From Pseudomonas sp. IB20 (GTDB lineage: Bacteria > Pseudomonadota > Gammaproteobacteria > Pseudomonadales > Pseudomonadaceae), in contig NZ_CP046103.1 in assembly GCF_009707325.1 (NCBI RefSeq), positions 3,271,610-3,335,609 on the forward strand: a stretch of 64,000 nucleotides of DNA, read 5' to 3'. Below, piece after piece: positions 39,147 through 51,521 of the stretch. Position numbers and translations under genes: made by a program. Each line of letters opens with the position of its first letter. The stretch's first letter is position 1. The notes under the pieces were generated by a model. The model ran no database searches, was not told where the DNA came from, and saw nothing but the letters and a program-made list of their open reading frames with translations.

Positions 39147-40541
39147 TGAAGTGCGCCCCAGAAGTTGGACACTCGTCCAACTCCTGAGGCTTTTCATGAG
39201 CAAATACACGACGAGCAGTGCTCGGCTCGGGTATTTCCCATCGATCAGCGTTTGATTATCCCGGCAGCCAATCGCATCGAAGCGCTGGTGGAGAGTGAGG
39301 CATTCAGCAGCGCGGTGATTCGCATCGCGCCAGTGGCCTTGTGCGTGCTGCGCCGCAGCGACGGCGAGGTGGTGCTGGAAAACCCCCTGTCCCGACAATG
39401 GCTGGGCAACGGCCACGAGCGCCAGCAACTGTGCCACGGCTGGATTCGCCGCGCGTTCGATGAGTCGGAACAAAGCAGCACCGACGAGCTGAAAATGGCC
39501 GACGGTCGTCACCTGTACCTGAGTTTCGCGCCAACCCGTTACCAGCGTGAGGAGGTGCTGATCTGCGCCTTCAGCGACATCACCGAACGCAAGCAGGTGG
39601 AGTTGGCCTTGCAGCAGGCGCGCACGCTGGCGGACGCGGCGAATGAGGCCAAGACCCTGTTCCTGGCAACCATGAGCCATGAGATCCGCACGCCGTTGTA
39701 TGGCGTGCTGGGCACACTGGAATTGCTTGCGCGCACCGACCTTAACAGCCAGCAGCGCGGCTACCTGAATGCCATCGAAGGCTCGTCGGCGAACTTGCTG
39801 CAAATGATCTGCGATGTGCTGGACGTGTCGAAAATCGAGGCGGGGCAACTGTCCCTTGAGTTCAGCACGTTCTCACCGATCGAGTTGGTGCAGGAAGTGA
39901 TCCAGGGCTACGCAGGCGCCGCCCAAAGCAAGGGCCTGCAGTTGTTCGCCTGCCTCGACCCGCAGTTGCCCGACCACGTGCGCGGGGATGTCACACGCAT
40001 CCGCCAGATCCTGAATAACCTGCTGAACAACGCGCTGAAATTCACCGAAAGCGGCCGGATTGTCTTGCGTGTGCGCCTGGAAAGCCGTGAAGGCGAGCGC
40101 ACGATGTTGCAGTGGCAGGTAGTCGACACCGGTAAGGGCATCGCCGAGGAGGACCAGCGGTACCTGTTCGAGCCGTTCTTCCAGGTCAGCGGTAATGCGA
40201 ATGTGGTCGCCGGCAGCGGCCTGGGTTTGTCGATCTGCAAGCGCCTGATGCACTTGATGAACGGCACCTTGCGGGTGGTCAGCGAACCGGGCCTGGGCAG
40301 CAGCTTTTCCTTCACTTTGCCGCTGGAGCAAGTCAACGACGACGGTACCCTGAAGTCGGAGTTTTACTATCGGGAAAGCTTCGACAGCGTTGCTCAGCTG
40401 CAGGCCGGGCTGGATAAGTACATCCATTACTACAACCATAAGCGAATCAAAACGAAGCTTGGCGGACTGAGCCCTGTGGCTTACAGAACCCGGTCCGCGG
40501 TAGCCTAACCATTAGCTGTCCAACTTTTGGGGCGCACTTCA
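39147..40541 (+). mobile_element. IS3/IS150-group element ends bracketing a sensor-kinase core
   Basis: The 24-bp terminal inverted repeats at 39147-39170 and 40518-40541 match at 23 of 24 positions. Inside the left end is an orfA start (MSKYT at 39196). Inside the right end is the last part of the transposase (YHYYNHKRIKTKLGGLSPVA, TAA at 40506-40508). The middle of the element is absent and replaced by histidine-kinase sequence. No target duplication is seen (ACTG left, TCGC right), so this is more likely two IS-mediated deletions than a clean insertion. Confidence 0.72.
39165..40508 (+). pseudogene. Truncated sensor histidine kinase core fused to transposase tail
   Basis: The frame has PAS-like sequence from about 39270 (SAVIRIAPVALCVLRRSDGE), HisKA at 39669 (MSHEIRTPLYGVLGTLELL, with the His), N-box IRQILNNLLNNALKF and G-box GSGLGLSICKRLM, ending with GLGSSFSFTLPLEQ. 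It then enters the last part of an IS3 transposase in frame. No membrane anchor, sensor domain, receiver or phosphotransfer domain remains. It is a paralogue of the intact kinase at 41228. A start is possible only in IS DNA (TTG 39165), so it is annotated as a remnant. Confidence 0.75.
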
Positions 40542-41144
40542 TCGCATTCAGCTGAGGAGCGACTATTGTGGGTGGTGCTCAAGCAGGCGATCCACGCCCA
40601 GGAACGCTGGCGCCAGCGTGGCTACGAAATCCCGGTATCGATCAACCTGCCCACCCACCTGCTCAACAGCCACGACCTGGCCGACCGCCTGCTGGAATTT
40701 GTGCTGCACCACGACGGCATCCCGGGAATGATCTGCTTCGAGCTGATGGAATGCTCGGTGCCCCAGGACATCAGCAACTTCTACGCCGGCGCCTGCCGCC
40801 TGCGCATCAAGGGCTTCGGCCTGTCGCAGGATGATTTCGGCAAGGGCTACAGCTCGTACCTGAATCTTGTGTCCACGCCGTTTACCGAATTGAAGATCGA
40901 CCAGTCGCTGGTGCAGGGCTGCCACGACAACGAAGGGATGGCCCAGGCGTTGGCGAGCATTATCGCGCTGGGCCGCAAACTCGGCCTGACCGTGGTCGCC
41001 GAAGGTGTCGAGACACCGCAGCAACTGGCCCTGCTGCGCAAGATTGACTGCAATCAGGTGCAGGGTTTCCTGATTTCTCACGCGGTTTCTTCTGAACAAT
41101 TTCAACAACTACTGAACAATGATGGCCCCGCGACATCTCACTAG
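40541..41144 (+). pseudogene. EAL-domain gene remnant (RocR-like), 5' half lost
   Basis: About 200 codons of an EAL phosphodiesterase domain remain, starting inside the domain directly at the IS end. Visible motifs are CFELMECSVP (the E-x-x-E segment), DDFGKGYSSYLNLVS (metal-binding DD) and TVVAEGVETPQQ. The defining EAL motif and everything before it, including any receiver domain, are gone. It cannot be an active c-di-GMP hydrolase. In Roc-type systems this partner is RocR. Confidence 0.7.
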
Positions 41145-41227
41145 TTGGCGGCCAGGGATTATCTGTTCGATAGTAAGGAGTAAGCTCCATCCTGTGCCGA
41201 TTTATCCTGCGCTTGCGGAAACCCCTG

Positions 41228-44401
<3,174 letters not shown>

Positions 44402-44424
44402 ACTGGCACTACGGACGGCCCTTT

Positions 44425-45072
44425 ATGAAAAAATTCAACGTGGTTATCGCGGACGATCACCCAATCGTGCTGCTTGGGGTACGCGAGCTGGTGGAGCGCG
44501 ACACACGCTTTCAAGTCGTGGGCGAAGCGGTATGTTCGGCGGGCCTGATCGAGCTGTTGCAGCATCAGGGCGCCGACATTGTGATCACCGACTACAACAT
44601 GCCGGGCGACTCGCCCTATGGTGATGGCCTGAAGCTGGTGGAGTACCTGAAACGGCATTTTCCGCAGGTGCAGATCCTGATCCTGACGATGATCTCCAAT
44701 CACCTTATCCTCACTCGCCTGCAAGAGCTGGGCGTGGTCGGCATCATCCAGAAAAGCCAGTTGCACACCGAGATTCAACTGGCACTCAAGGCCATTGCAC
44801 AACAGAGCGCCTATCGCAGCCTGGAGCCGCCCAAGACCTCGGTGATCGAGACCCTCACGGCCATCGACGAGCGTTTTACCAGCTTGTCGCCCAAAGAGTT
44901 CGAGATCCTGCGTTTGTTTATTTCCGGCATGAGCGTGAGTGATATTGCACGCAGCCAGAACCGCAGTTCAAAGACCATCAGTGCACAAAAAATATCCGCC
45001 ATGCGCAAACTGGAAGTGAGCAGCGACCAGGACCTTCTCGCCTATTGCCTGGCGCGCAACATCTTCAACTAA
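44425..45072 (+). CDS. NarL/RcsB-type response regulator (RocA-like)
   Basis: 215 residues: receiver domain (VVIADDHPIVLLGVRE, phospho-Asp in ITDYNMPG) and a LuxR-type helix-turn-helix (LSPKEFEILRLFISGMSVSD, then RSSKTISAQKISAMRKL). It follows the kinase by 23 bp and precedes the fimbrial genes, as RocA1/SadA partners do for cup fimbriae in P. aeruginosa. The MKKFNVVIADDHP start at 44425 is the family norm. Confidence 0.88.
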   Translation: MKKFNVVIADDHPIVLLGVRELVERDTRFQVVGEAVCSAGLIELLQHQGADIVITDYNMPGDSPYGDGLKLVEYLKRHFPQVQILILTMISNHLILTRLQELGVVGIIQKSQLHTEIQLALKAIAQQSAYRSLEPPKTSVIETLTAIDERFTSLSPKEFEILRLFISGMSVSDIARSQNRSSKTISAQKISAMRKLEVSSDQDLLAYCLARNIFN

Positions 45073-45082
45073 GCACAACGTG

Positions 45083-45116
45083 CAAGCCATTCCCAGGCAA
45101 TGGCTTGGCCCTTTAT
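45083..45116 (+). terminator. Likely terminator after the response regulator
   Basis: CAAGCCATT pairs with AATGGCTTG over a 7-base loop, followed by GCCCTTTATTT. The U-run is interrupted, so termination may be partial. Confidence 0.5.
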
Positions 45117-45170
45117 TTGCTGGTTCCCCACCTGCCTTGCGGTGCAACTAACCCGTCTATAGCGCGGCTT

Positions 45171-45186
45171 ATAAGAATCGTCTTAT
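45171..45186. promoter_or_regulatory. RcsB-box-like inverted repeat upstream of the fimbrial operon
   Basis: ATAAGA-ATCG-TCTTAT is a perfect inverted repeat. The core TAAGAATCGTCTTA agrees with the RcsB box (TAAGAATATTCCTA) at 11 of 14 positions, counted by eye. It lies 81 bases before the subunit start. The likely ligand is the adjacent NarL/RcsB-type regulator. Confidence 0.5.
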
Positions 45187-45266
45187 TCGCTCGCAGCGCC
45201 TCGCCTCTTATTCTTTCCTCGCAGTTCAACAACAGCATTTTCCAACTAACACTTACGGACATCATC

Positions 45267-45869
45267 ATGAAGAAGTTTTCCCTGGCTGTTATCGCCTCGG
45301 CCATTATCGCCGCTTCCGGCAGTGCATTTGCCGTTGATCCGGTACCGACGCCTACCCTGGGCGGCAGCGGTAAAATCACCTTCACCGGCGTGATCAACAA
45401 CGACGCCTGCTCGGTAGACGGCGCCAACTCTGACCGCACTATTTCGGTGGACATGGGCAACGTTTCGATCAAGGACATGGGCACTGCGGAAAACCCAACC
45501 GCCGGCCGTGTGACCGCCAAAGACTTCAACCTGAACGTCAACTGCAACCAGGGCACCAAAGTCGCGATGATCTTTGATGCCAACAATGGCGGTTCGGGTC
45601 TGGTCAACGGCAAGAAAGTATTGGCCCTGAACCCAGGTTCGGCTACCGCGCAAAACGTCGGTATCGCCCTGCTCGACAGCACAGGCACCTTGATCGACCT
45701 CAGCTCGACAAGCACCGCACGCATTGAAAGCGCCATGCACGGCCAAGGCACTGCGGGCGGCGACGCCACCCTGAGCTTCGCGGCTGCCTACGTCACCACG
45801 GGTGCCGCCGGTGCATCCACCGCCGGTCGCGGTGATGCCACCCTGCCGTTCATCCTGCAATACGAGTAA
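45267..45869 (+). CDS. Chaperone-usher fimbrial major subunit
   Basis: 200 residues with a signal peptide (MKKFSLAVIASAIIAASGSA). The mature chain has GKITFTGVINNDACSV with the first pilin cysteine, a second cysteine in LNVNCNQGT, and the C-terminal donor-strand region RGDATLPFILQYE. This is a type-1-like pilin, assembled through the chaperone and usher encoded downstream. ATG 45267 begins the signal peptide. Confidence 0.9.
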   Translation: MKKFSLAVIASAIIAASGSAFAVDPVPTPTLGGSGKITFTGVINNDACSVDGANSDRTISVDMGNVSIKDMGTAENPTAGRVTAKDFNLNVNCNQGTKVAMIFDANNGGSGLVNGKKVLALNPGSATAQNVGIALLDSTGTLIDLSSTSTARIESAMHGQGTAGGDATLSFAAAYVTTGAAGASTAGRGDATLPFILQYE

Positions 45870-45943
45870 CTCGGCGCCCCGAGCACCGATCGCGCGAGGC
45901 CAAACGGCCTCGCCATTCTCTTTGATTACACCGGATAACCCTC

Positions 45944-46675
45944 ATGCTGCCTCGTTATATCGCCGCAAGCCTGGGGCTGCTGGGCATGCTTATGGCTACC
46001 CAGGCCGCCGCCAGCATTTCATTGAACGCCACCCGTATCGTATTTGATGGCGACCACAAAGAAGCCAACATCACCGTGCGCAACGGCAACCAGGATGTGT
46101 TGATTCAATCCTGGGTCGACATGAACGACGCCAGCGCCAGCCGCGCACCGTTTGCCGTCACCCCGCCATTGGCCCGCGTATTCGTCAAGGAACAGCAACT
46201 GCTGCGCATCTTGTACGAAGGCACCGGCATGCCCACGGACCGCGAGTCGGTGGTGTGGCTGAATGTGCAGGAAATCCCCAAGGCCAGTGAGGCCGAGAAC
46301 ACCTTGCAGTTGGCCATCCGCCAACGCATCAAGATTTTTTACCGCCCTGCTGGCCTCACCGGCAGTGCGTTGCAGGCCCCTGCACAGCTTGAATGGTCGC
46401 TGGCCAAGCACGGCGCACAGACCCTGTTGCAGGTGAAAAACCCGACGCTGTACCACGTGTCCATGGCCGACATTAAGGTGCAGGCGCAGCTGGCCAGCGA
46501 TTCGACCATGATCGCGCCCGGCGAGGAAAAACAGTTCCCGCTCAAGACGCCACCCGCGGCTGGCTCGGTGCAACTGTCGTTTTCCAGCATCAATGACTAC
46601 GGCGCGCAGAACCACTACACCGCGCCCCTGTCAGGCGTCGCCGCGCACGCGACTGAATCACGCCTCAAACCCTAA
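45944..46675 (+). CDS. Fimbrial periplasmic chaperone (PapD-like)
   Basis: 243 residues. The signal peptide ends near AAAS, then come the G1-strand-like SISLNATRIVFDGDHKEANI, VWLNVQEIPKASE (family signature WLNVQEIP) and QLAIRQRIKIFYRP. It holds pilin subunits in the periplasm and hands them to the usher. It sits 74 bp after the subunit gene. Confidence 0.93.
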   Translation: MLPRYIAASLGLLGMLMATQAAASISLNATRIVFDGDHKEANITVRNGNQDVLIQSWVDMNDASASRAPFAVTPPLARVFVKEQQLLRILYEGTGMPTDRESVVWLNVQEIPKASEAENTLQLAIRQRIKIFYRPAGLTGSALQAPAQLEWSLAKHGAQTLLQVKNPTLYHVSMADIKVQAQLASDSTMIAPGEEKQFPLKTPPAAGSVQLSFSSINDYGAQNHYTAPLSGVAAHATESRLKP

Positions 46676-46760
46676 GCCTTTTCTCTAACCCACAGGCTCA
46701 CTTCGCGTGCGTGTTTGCGTGCCCGCCTGTTCGCCAATCAGGGATGTCACAGGTCTTCGC

Positions 46761-49013
46761 ATGTCTTTTCTTTCCAGTAACAGGCCCGCGCGTGGCGCAC
46801 TGAAGTTGAAGACGCTGTCGCTTGCGATTGCCGCCAGCCTGCCGGCCTGGGCAATGGCGGACGAGGCTGCGGAAACCTTCAACACCACCTTTTTGCAAGG
46901 CTCGCAGTCATCGGTCGATTTGCAGCAGTTGCTCTCGGCCAACAGCGTGCTGCCGGGCAACTACCGCGTCGACCTGTACAGCAACGAAGTACTGGTGGGC
47001 CGGCGCGACATCGACTTCAAGCGCAACCCGAAAAACGGCCGGGTCGAAGCCTGCCTGACCCTCGATTTGCTCAAGCAGTTGGGCGTTGACATGCACCGTT
47101 TGCAGGCCGAAGGCAAAATCGACCCGCAGCAGCCGCAGGATTGCTACGCCCTCGCTGAGATGATCGAGGACGCCAGCGTGCGCTACGACAGCAGCCGCCT
47201 GCGCTTGATGGCGAGCATCCCGCAAGTGGCCATGCAGCGTGGCCTGCGCGGTTACGTCGACCCGCAGTTATGGGATGAAGGCGTGCCCGCCGCGTTCGTC
47301 AACTACCAGCTCAACAGCAGCCGCACTGCAGGCGACTACAAAACCCGCATCTCGAATAACCTCGGCCTGCGCAACGGCATCAACCTGGGTGCCTGGCGCT
47401 TGCGCAACGAGTCGAACCTGAGCGGCGGCACCGGGCGTTCGAACACCTACACCAGCAACCGCACTTACTTGCAGCACGACGTGACTGCGATCAAGGGCCA
47501 GTTCAGCGCCGGTGAGATTTTCTCCGACACCGACCTGTTCGACAGCGTGCGTTATCGCGGCCTCAAGCTCGCCTCCGATGACGGCATGCGTGCCGACAGC
47601 GAGCGCGGTTATGCGCCGGTGATCCGTGGCGTGGCGCAGACCAACGCGACAGTGGAAATCCGCCAGAACGACTACATCCTCTACACCGCCAACGTCGCAC
47701 CGGGGCCGTTCGAGATCAACGACATCTACCCCAGCGGCTCCAACGGCGACCTGCAAATCACCGTGATCGAAGCCGACGGCACGCGCCGCGTGACGATGCA
47801 GGCGTTTTCCAGTTTGCCGATCATGGTGCGTGAAGGTCAGGTGAAGTACAGCCTCTCGGCGGGCACGTTCAAAAGCAACGCGGACGGCCTGGCGACTCCG
47901 CGTTTTCTCAGCGGCACCCTGGCCTACGGCTTGACCAGCAACCTCAGCGCGATTGTCGGCTTGCAGACCAGCGAGGACTACAACGCGCTGTCCATCGGCG
48001 CCGGTAAGAACACCTCGTTCGGCGCCTTCTCGCTGGACACCACTCACTCCTCCAGCAAGGCGCAGGGCAAAACCACCCAGGGCAGCAGCGTGCGGGCGCT
48101 GTATGCAAAAACCTTTACCGGCACCGACACCAACTTCACCCTGGCCGCGTACCGCTACTCCACCGAGGGCTACCGCACCCTCACCGACCATGTCGAAGAC
48201 AGCAGCCAGGATGTGCGCGTGCGCACCGGCCATTCGAAAACCCGCACCGACCTGACCATCAACCAGAGTATCGGGCGCAACAGCGAGTTCGGCAGCGTGT
48301 ACGTGAACGCCAGCGACCAGCGCTACTGGAACCGCGGCGGCTCGCAGAGTTTTTCCGCCGGCTACACCAGCAACTGGGGCGACCTGAGCTACAACCTCGG
48401 CGTGACGCGCACCAAGCAAATCGTCACCTTTGGCCAGCCGAGCAGCGACACCCAGGTGAACCTGTCGATTTCCTTCCCGCTGGGCAGCCAGGCCCGCGCG
48501 CCACGGGCGTTTGTCACCACCAGCCGGCAGCATGGCGACACCACCACCCAGGCGGGCATCAATGGTTACGTCGCCGACACCAGCGACACGTTCTATTCGG
48601 TACAGGCCGGCCACAGCGACACCAGCGGCGATTCCGGCTCGGCGAATATCAACAGCCGCACCTCGGTAGCGGACGTCAGCCTCGGCTACAGCCAGGGCCA
48701 GGGCTACAACTCACAGAACCTCAACCTCGCAGGCTCCGTGGTCGCTCACGCAGGCGGCATCAACCTGGGGCAGACCGTCAGCGAGACCTTCGCGCTGGCC
48801 GAAGTGCCGGGTATCTCCGGGGCAAAAATCAGCAGCTACAGCGGTGTAGAGACCGGCTACAACGGCTACGCGGTAATCCCCAACGCCCAGCCCTACCGGG
48901 TGAACTGGGTGAGCCTGGACACCCGCGACCTGGGCGGCGATGTGGAAATCACCAACGCCACCCAACAAGTGGTGCCGCGCCGTGGCCACTGGGTGTCAAT
49001 CAGCGCCCAATAG
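46761..49013 (+). CDS. Fimbrial outer-membrane usher, C-terminally truncated by an insertion sequence
   Basis: 750 residues. Signal peptide, N-terminal chaperone-binding domain (TFNTTFLQGS), barrel and plug region (NATVEIRQNDYILYTANVAP, GPFEINDIYPSG) and the strand YRVNWVSLDTRD are present. Ushers are normally about 830-850 residues and end in two beta-sandwich domains with a late disulfide. Here the frame runs into an IS end after VVPRRG and stops at TAG 49011-49013 after eight foreign residues. The two C-terminal domains needed for subunit transfer are lost, so it is probably non-functional. Confidence 0.85.
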   Translation: MSFLSSNRPARGALKLKTLSLAIAASLPAWAMADEAAETFNTTFLQGSQSSVDLQQLLSANSVLPGNYRVDLYSNEVLVGRRDIDFKRNPKNGRVEACLTLDLLKQLGVDMHRLQAEGKIDPQQPQDCYALAEMIEDASVRYDSSRLRLMASIPQVAMQRGLRGYVDPQLWDEGVPAAFVNYQLNSSRTAGDYKTRISNNLGLRNGINLGAWRLRNESNLSGGTGRSNTYTSNRTYLQHDVTAIKGQFSAGEIFSDTDLFDSVRYRGLKLASDDGMRADSERGYAPVIRGVAQTNATVEIRQNDYILYTANVAPGPFEINDIYPSGSNGDLQITVIEADGTRRVTMQAFSSLPIMVREGQVKYSLSAGTFKSNADGLATPRFLSGTLAYGLTSNLSAIVGLQTSEDYNALSIGAGKNTSFGAFSLDTTHSSSKAQGKTTQGSSVRALYAKTFTGTDTNFTLAAYRYSTEGYRTLTDHVEDSSQDVRVRTGHSKTRTDLTINQSIGRNSEFGSVYVNASDQRYWNRGGSQSFSAGYTSNWGDLSYNLGVTRTKQIVTFGQPSSDTQVNLSISFPLGSQARAPRAFVTTSRQHGDTTTQAGINGYVADTSDTFYSVQAGHSDTSGDSGSANINSRTSVADVSLGYSQGQGYNSQNLNLAGSVVAHAGGINLGQTVSETFALAEVPGISGAKISSYSGVETGYNGYAVIPNAQPYRVNWVSLDTRDLGGDVEITNATQQVVPRRGHWVSISAQ

Positions 49014-49185
49014 TTTCCAGGTAACAGCGTCCAAAACTTTCCAGTCGGCTACGTGGTTTTCATCTGTTTCTTGCGCTGTTTGAAGCGGAACGAGTCATTG
49101 CCGGTTTCTAGGATTTCGCAGTGGTGGGTGATGCGGTCGAGCAGCGCGGTGGTCATCTTGGCATCGCCGAAAACGCCTGACCCAA
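48990..49185 (-). mobile_element. IS21-family remnant (istB 3' end and terminal sequence)
   Basis: The left boundary is the break in the usher. On the minus strand the last codons read [20 protein letters not shown], then [18 protein letters not shown] and stop, the C terminus of an IstB-type ATPase. No istA is present. The right boundary is approximate. Confidence 0.7.
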
Positions 49186-49243
49186 ACTGAGGCACCGGGT
49201 TTCAGACATTCCTGCACGACCTGGGCCTTGAAGGGTTGGGGAT
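49180..49243 (-). mobile_element. IS66-family tnpA fragment
   Basis: The minus strand gives MRQRSSYPQPFKAQVVQECL, then KPGASV, the start of an IS66-type accessory protein. It is cut after about 26 residues. A matching IS66 tnpC end lies at 51718-51855. Confidence 0.6.
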
Positions 49244-49449
49244 AGGAGCTTCGTTGGCGCATGGAAATCCTGGCTATAGGGGTGATCGTCCGCTTAAAAA
49301 TAGGCGGACACCATCGCCCTTAATTCCGGATTTCTGAAGGTGTGTTCGCTGGCAGCTTACCGCTGAACTGCGTCGCCTGCGAGCGGAACTCAAGCGCGTC
49401 ACTGAAGAGCGAGACATATTAAAAAGGCCGCCGCGTACTTTGCCAAGGA

Positions 49450-50133
49450 GTGCGGCTGAAGTACGCCTTTATCAAGCAGCGCGTTGGCGACTATTCGATT
49501 CGACGGCTTTGCCTGACGCTGAAAGTCTATCCCAGCGGTTATTACGCCTGGATGTCTGAGCCGCAATCTGCAAGCGCCAAAGACGACCAGAGACTGCTAG
49601 GTTTGATCAAGCATTCGTGGCTGGAAAGAGGCGGCGTTTATGGCTATCGCAAAATCCATGACGATCTGCGCGAGGTCGGTGAGGATTGTGGTCGGCACCG
49701 TGTGGCGAGGCTGATGCGTCTTGAAGGTCTGCGCTCTCAGACAGGCTATCGACGCCGCCCTGGCAAGTACGGCGGTAAGCCAGCGGTCGCTTCACCCAAT
49801 TTACTGAAGCGCCAGTTCGATGTCGTAGAACCCAATAAAGTTTGGGTCACCGATATCACCTACATTCGAACGTATGAAGGTTGGCTGTATTTGGCGGTGG
49901 TGCTGGATCTGTTTTCTCGTCAGGTCGTCGGCTGGTCAATGAAGTCGCAGATGACCAGTGATTTGGCCATTGATGCGTCATTGATGGCGGTTTGGAGGCG
50001 TAAACCGAAGCAGGAGGTGATGGTTTACTCCGACCAAGGTAGCCAGTACAGCAGCTCCGATTGGCGCAGTTTTTTGAAGGCGAACAATTTGGTTGCCAGT
50101 ATGAGTCGCCGAGGCAACTGTCATCGTCATTGA
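49450..50133 (+). pseudogene. IS3 transposase orfB, disrupted
   Basis: About 220 codons are readable as the IS3 integrase: the HTH_21 region (GYRKIHDDLREVGEDCG, HRVARLMRLEGL) and the catalytic DDE domain. The frame is lost at 50125 by the 149-bp tandem duplication, which is not a multiple of three. The last Glu-containing segment is further downstream, so no active enzyme can be made. Confidence 0.8.
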
Positions 50134-50273
50134 TGGCGGTTTGGAGGCGTAAACCGAAGCAGGAGGTGATGGTTTACTCCGACCAAGGTAGCCAGTACAG
50201 CAGCTCCGATTGGCGCAGTTTTTTGAAGGCGAACAATTTGGTTGCCAGTATGAGTCGCCGAGGCAACTGTCAT
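49976..50273. repeat. 149-bp tandem duplication inside the transposase
   Basis: 49976-50124 and 50125-50273 look identical, both ending GGCAACTGTCAT. It duplicates the segment LMAWRRKPKQEVMVYSDQGS-like (residues MAVWRRKPKQEVMVYSDQGS in the first copy). Confidence 0.9.
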
Positions 50274-50490
50274 GACAACGCCGTGGCCTAGAGCTTCTTC
50301 CAGCTTCTGAAACGGGAACGGATCAAGCGAAAAATCTACACCACGCGGGAAGATGCTCGTAGTGATGTGTTCGATTACATCGAGATGTTCTACAACGTAA
50401 AACGCCGCCATGGTTTAAACAATCAGCTGTCACCGGTAGAGTTTGAAAAGCGTTACGCAATGAGCTTGCAAGGTGTCTAGAGAATACGGG

Positions 50491-50687
50491 GCGATTCAGA
50501 TATATGAAGAAGCCTCAGCGAAGCTTCAGATGACTGACCCTCACGTTCTATGAAAACATACGGCACATTTTCTCGAAAGTGGGTAGGCATCCAAAAAGCG
50601 GTGAATATTTTTAGGCTGTCTAGTCCTGAAATAGGTTTACACCTATTTCGCTGCTACAGCAACGTGCTACGCAGCAAAGGTTTCACT
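50491..50687. other. No clear gene; possible IS end fragment
   Basis: GAAATAGGT and ACCTATTTC form a short inverted repeat near 50628-50649, resembling the termini of some IS3/IS51-group elements. Nothing coding is convincing in these 200 bases. Confidence 0.35.
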
Positions 50688-50830
50688 CTGCATCAAGCAG
50701 TTCCTGTGCCACTGTCAGCGCCCCACTCACCTGGTCATCCAGCGTCTTGCGGATCCCCGAGCGCCACAGGTATCGGGTCGACTCTGGTTTGCCGTCGTTG
50801 TCCCCATTGGTAATGTCTGTACTACCAGCG
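50688..50830 (-). pseudogene. Fragment of a phage-like gene (C-terminal part)
   Basis: The minus strand reads TDITNGDNDGKPESTRYLWR, SGIRKTLDDQVSGALTVAQE and LLDAE before TGA. It looks like the C terminus of a phage structural or packaging protein but the family is not recognised. An in-frame stop upstream shows it is a fragment. Confidence 0.4.
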
Positions 50831-50912
50831 AGACCACGAGAAAATTATCTGGTCGGAGGCGATTCCGGACCTGAATATCAGCGAAATCACCGGGTAGTTT
50901 TGCGCCAATTTT

Positions 50913-51041
50913 GCGCAGACACAAAAAAGCCGATCTATCTGATCGGCTCAAGTGTCTGATTTTACTCAGGAATAATGGTCTGGACGGAGTGATTCGAACA
51001 CTCTACCCCTAGCACCCCATGCTAGTGCGCTACCGGACTGC
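50913..51041. repeat. 129-bp direct repeat, distal copy with truncated tRNA-Pro
   Basis: Identical by eye to 53164-53292. It contains the tRNA terminator hairpin (50928-50948) and the 3' 66 bases of tRNA-Pro at 50976-51041, which stops before the 5' acceptor strand. This is the layout of an attachment site left by integration at a tRNA 3' end. Confidence 0.85.
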
Positions 51042-51232
51042 AAGATTGAGGGCGCATTTAAACAAAAGCAGGCCATCGCTAAGTCAGATCTCTCACAGAG
51101 TGCGAACGGCTATAACGGGTCCGAAGGAGCTAATGGCGAGCGACTGCTTTTGGACGAGGGCGGACATTCATAATTTTAGAGCGGGGTTAGCAGTACCAAA
51201 TGCTACGCTGTTCACTCTCTGGAGGAACACCA
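51042..51232. other. No gene seen
   Basis: These 190 bases after the partial tRNA contain a promoter-like AT-rich stretch near 51160-51180 before the small ORF at 51233. Nothing else is convincing. Confidence 0.4.
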
Positions 51233-51442
51233 ATGCCGAACTCAGATTTGATCCCTTCCCTACTTTCAAAACTCTACGAAAACCAACTCGCCCTTGAGGC
51301 CTCCATCATGGAACTCTCGAATTGGGTTGAGCAGCGCGGCTCTGCTGATGTGGCAGAGAACGTCCGCGGCGCGCTGCACACAATCGACGAGAACGAAGAG
51401 TTCATCAAGCTGACCCTAGCCGTCCTCATGACTCCTGACTGA
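51233..51442 (+). CDS. Small conserved-type hypothetical protein (69 aa), island cargo
   Basis: 69 residues, acidic and helical: MPNSDLIPSLLSKLYENQLA, then ELSNWVEQRGSADVAENVRG and IDENEEFIKLTLAVLM. A strong GGAGG lies 7 bases before the ATG. No domain is recognised. It looks like a small accessory protein of prophage or island remnants in pseudomonads, probably cytoplasmic. Confidence 0.65.
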   Translation: MPNSDLIPSLLSKLYENQLALEASIMELSNWVEQRGSADVAENVRGALHTIDENEEFIKLTLAVLMTPD

Positions 51443-51521
51443 CCGCCTCTCGTCGCCTCAAATCGCGCCAAGGTCAAACCTCGATTACTGTGCGTGCATA
51501 CAGCGCTCTGATTACCTCAAC

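Larger units (their letters stand above)
49290..50490 (+). mobile_element. Degenerate IS3-family element
   Basis: The orfA tail (LPAELRRLRAELKRVTEERD) is followed by a one-base loss at the A-run near 49423, where the family usually has KKAAAYFAKECG. orfB runs from about 49456 (KQRVGDYSIRRLC), with integrase motifs WVTDITYIRTYEGWLYLAVV and YSDQGSQYSS, to SPVEFEKRYAMSLQGV at 50479. It is broken by a 149-bp internal duplication and by TAG at 50289-50291 where Glu is expected in AVAESFFQ. Confidence 0.8.

Noticed and set aside
50976..51041. Second tRNA-Pro gene
   Set aside because: Only the 3' 66 bases are present; the 5' acceptor strand is missing, so it cannot fold as a tRNA.
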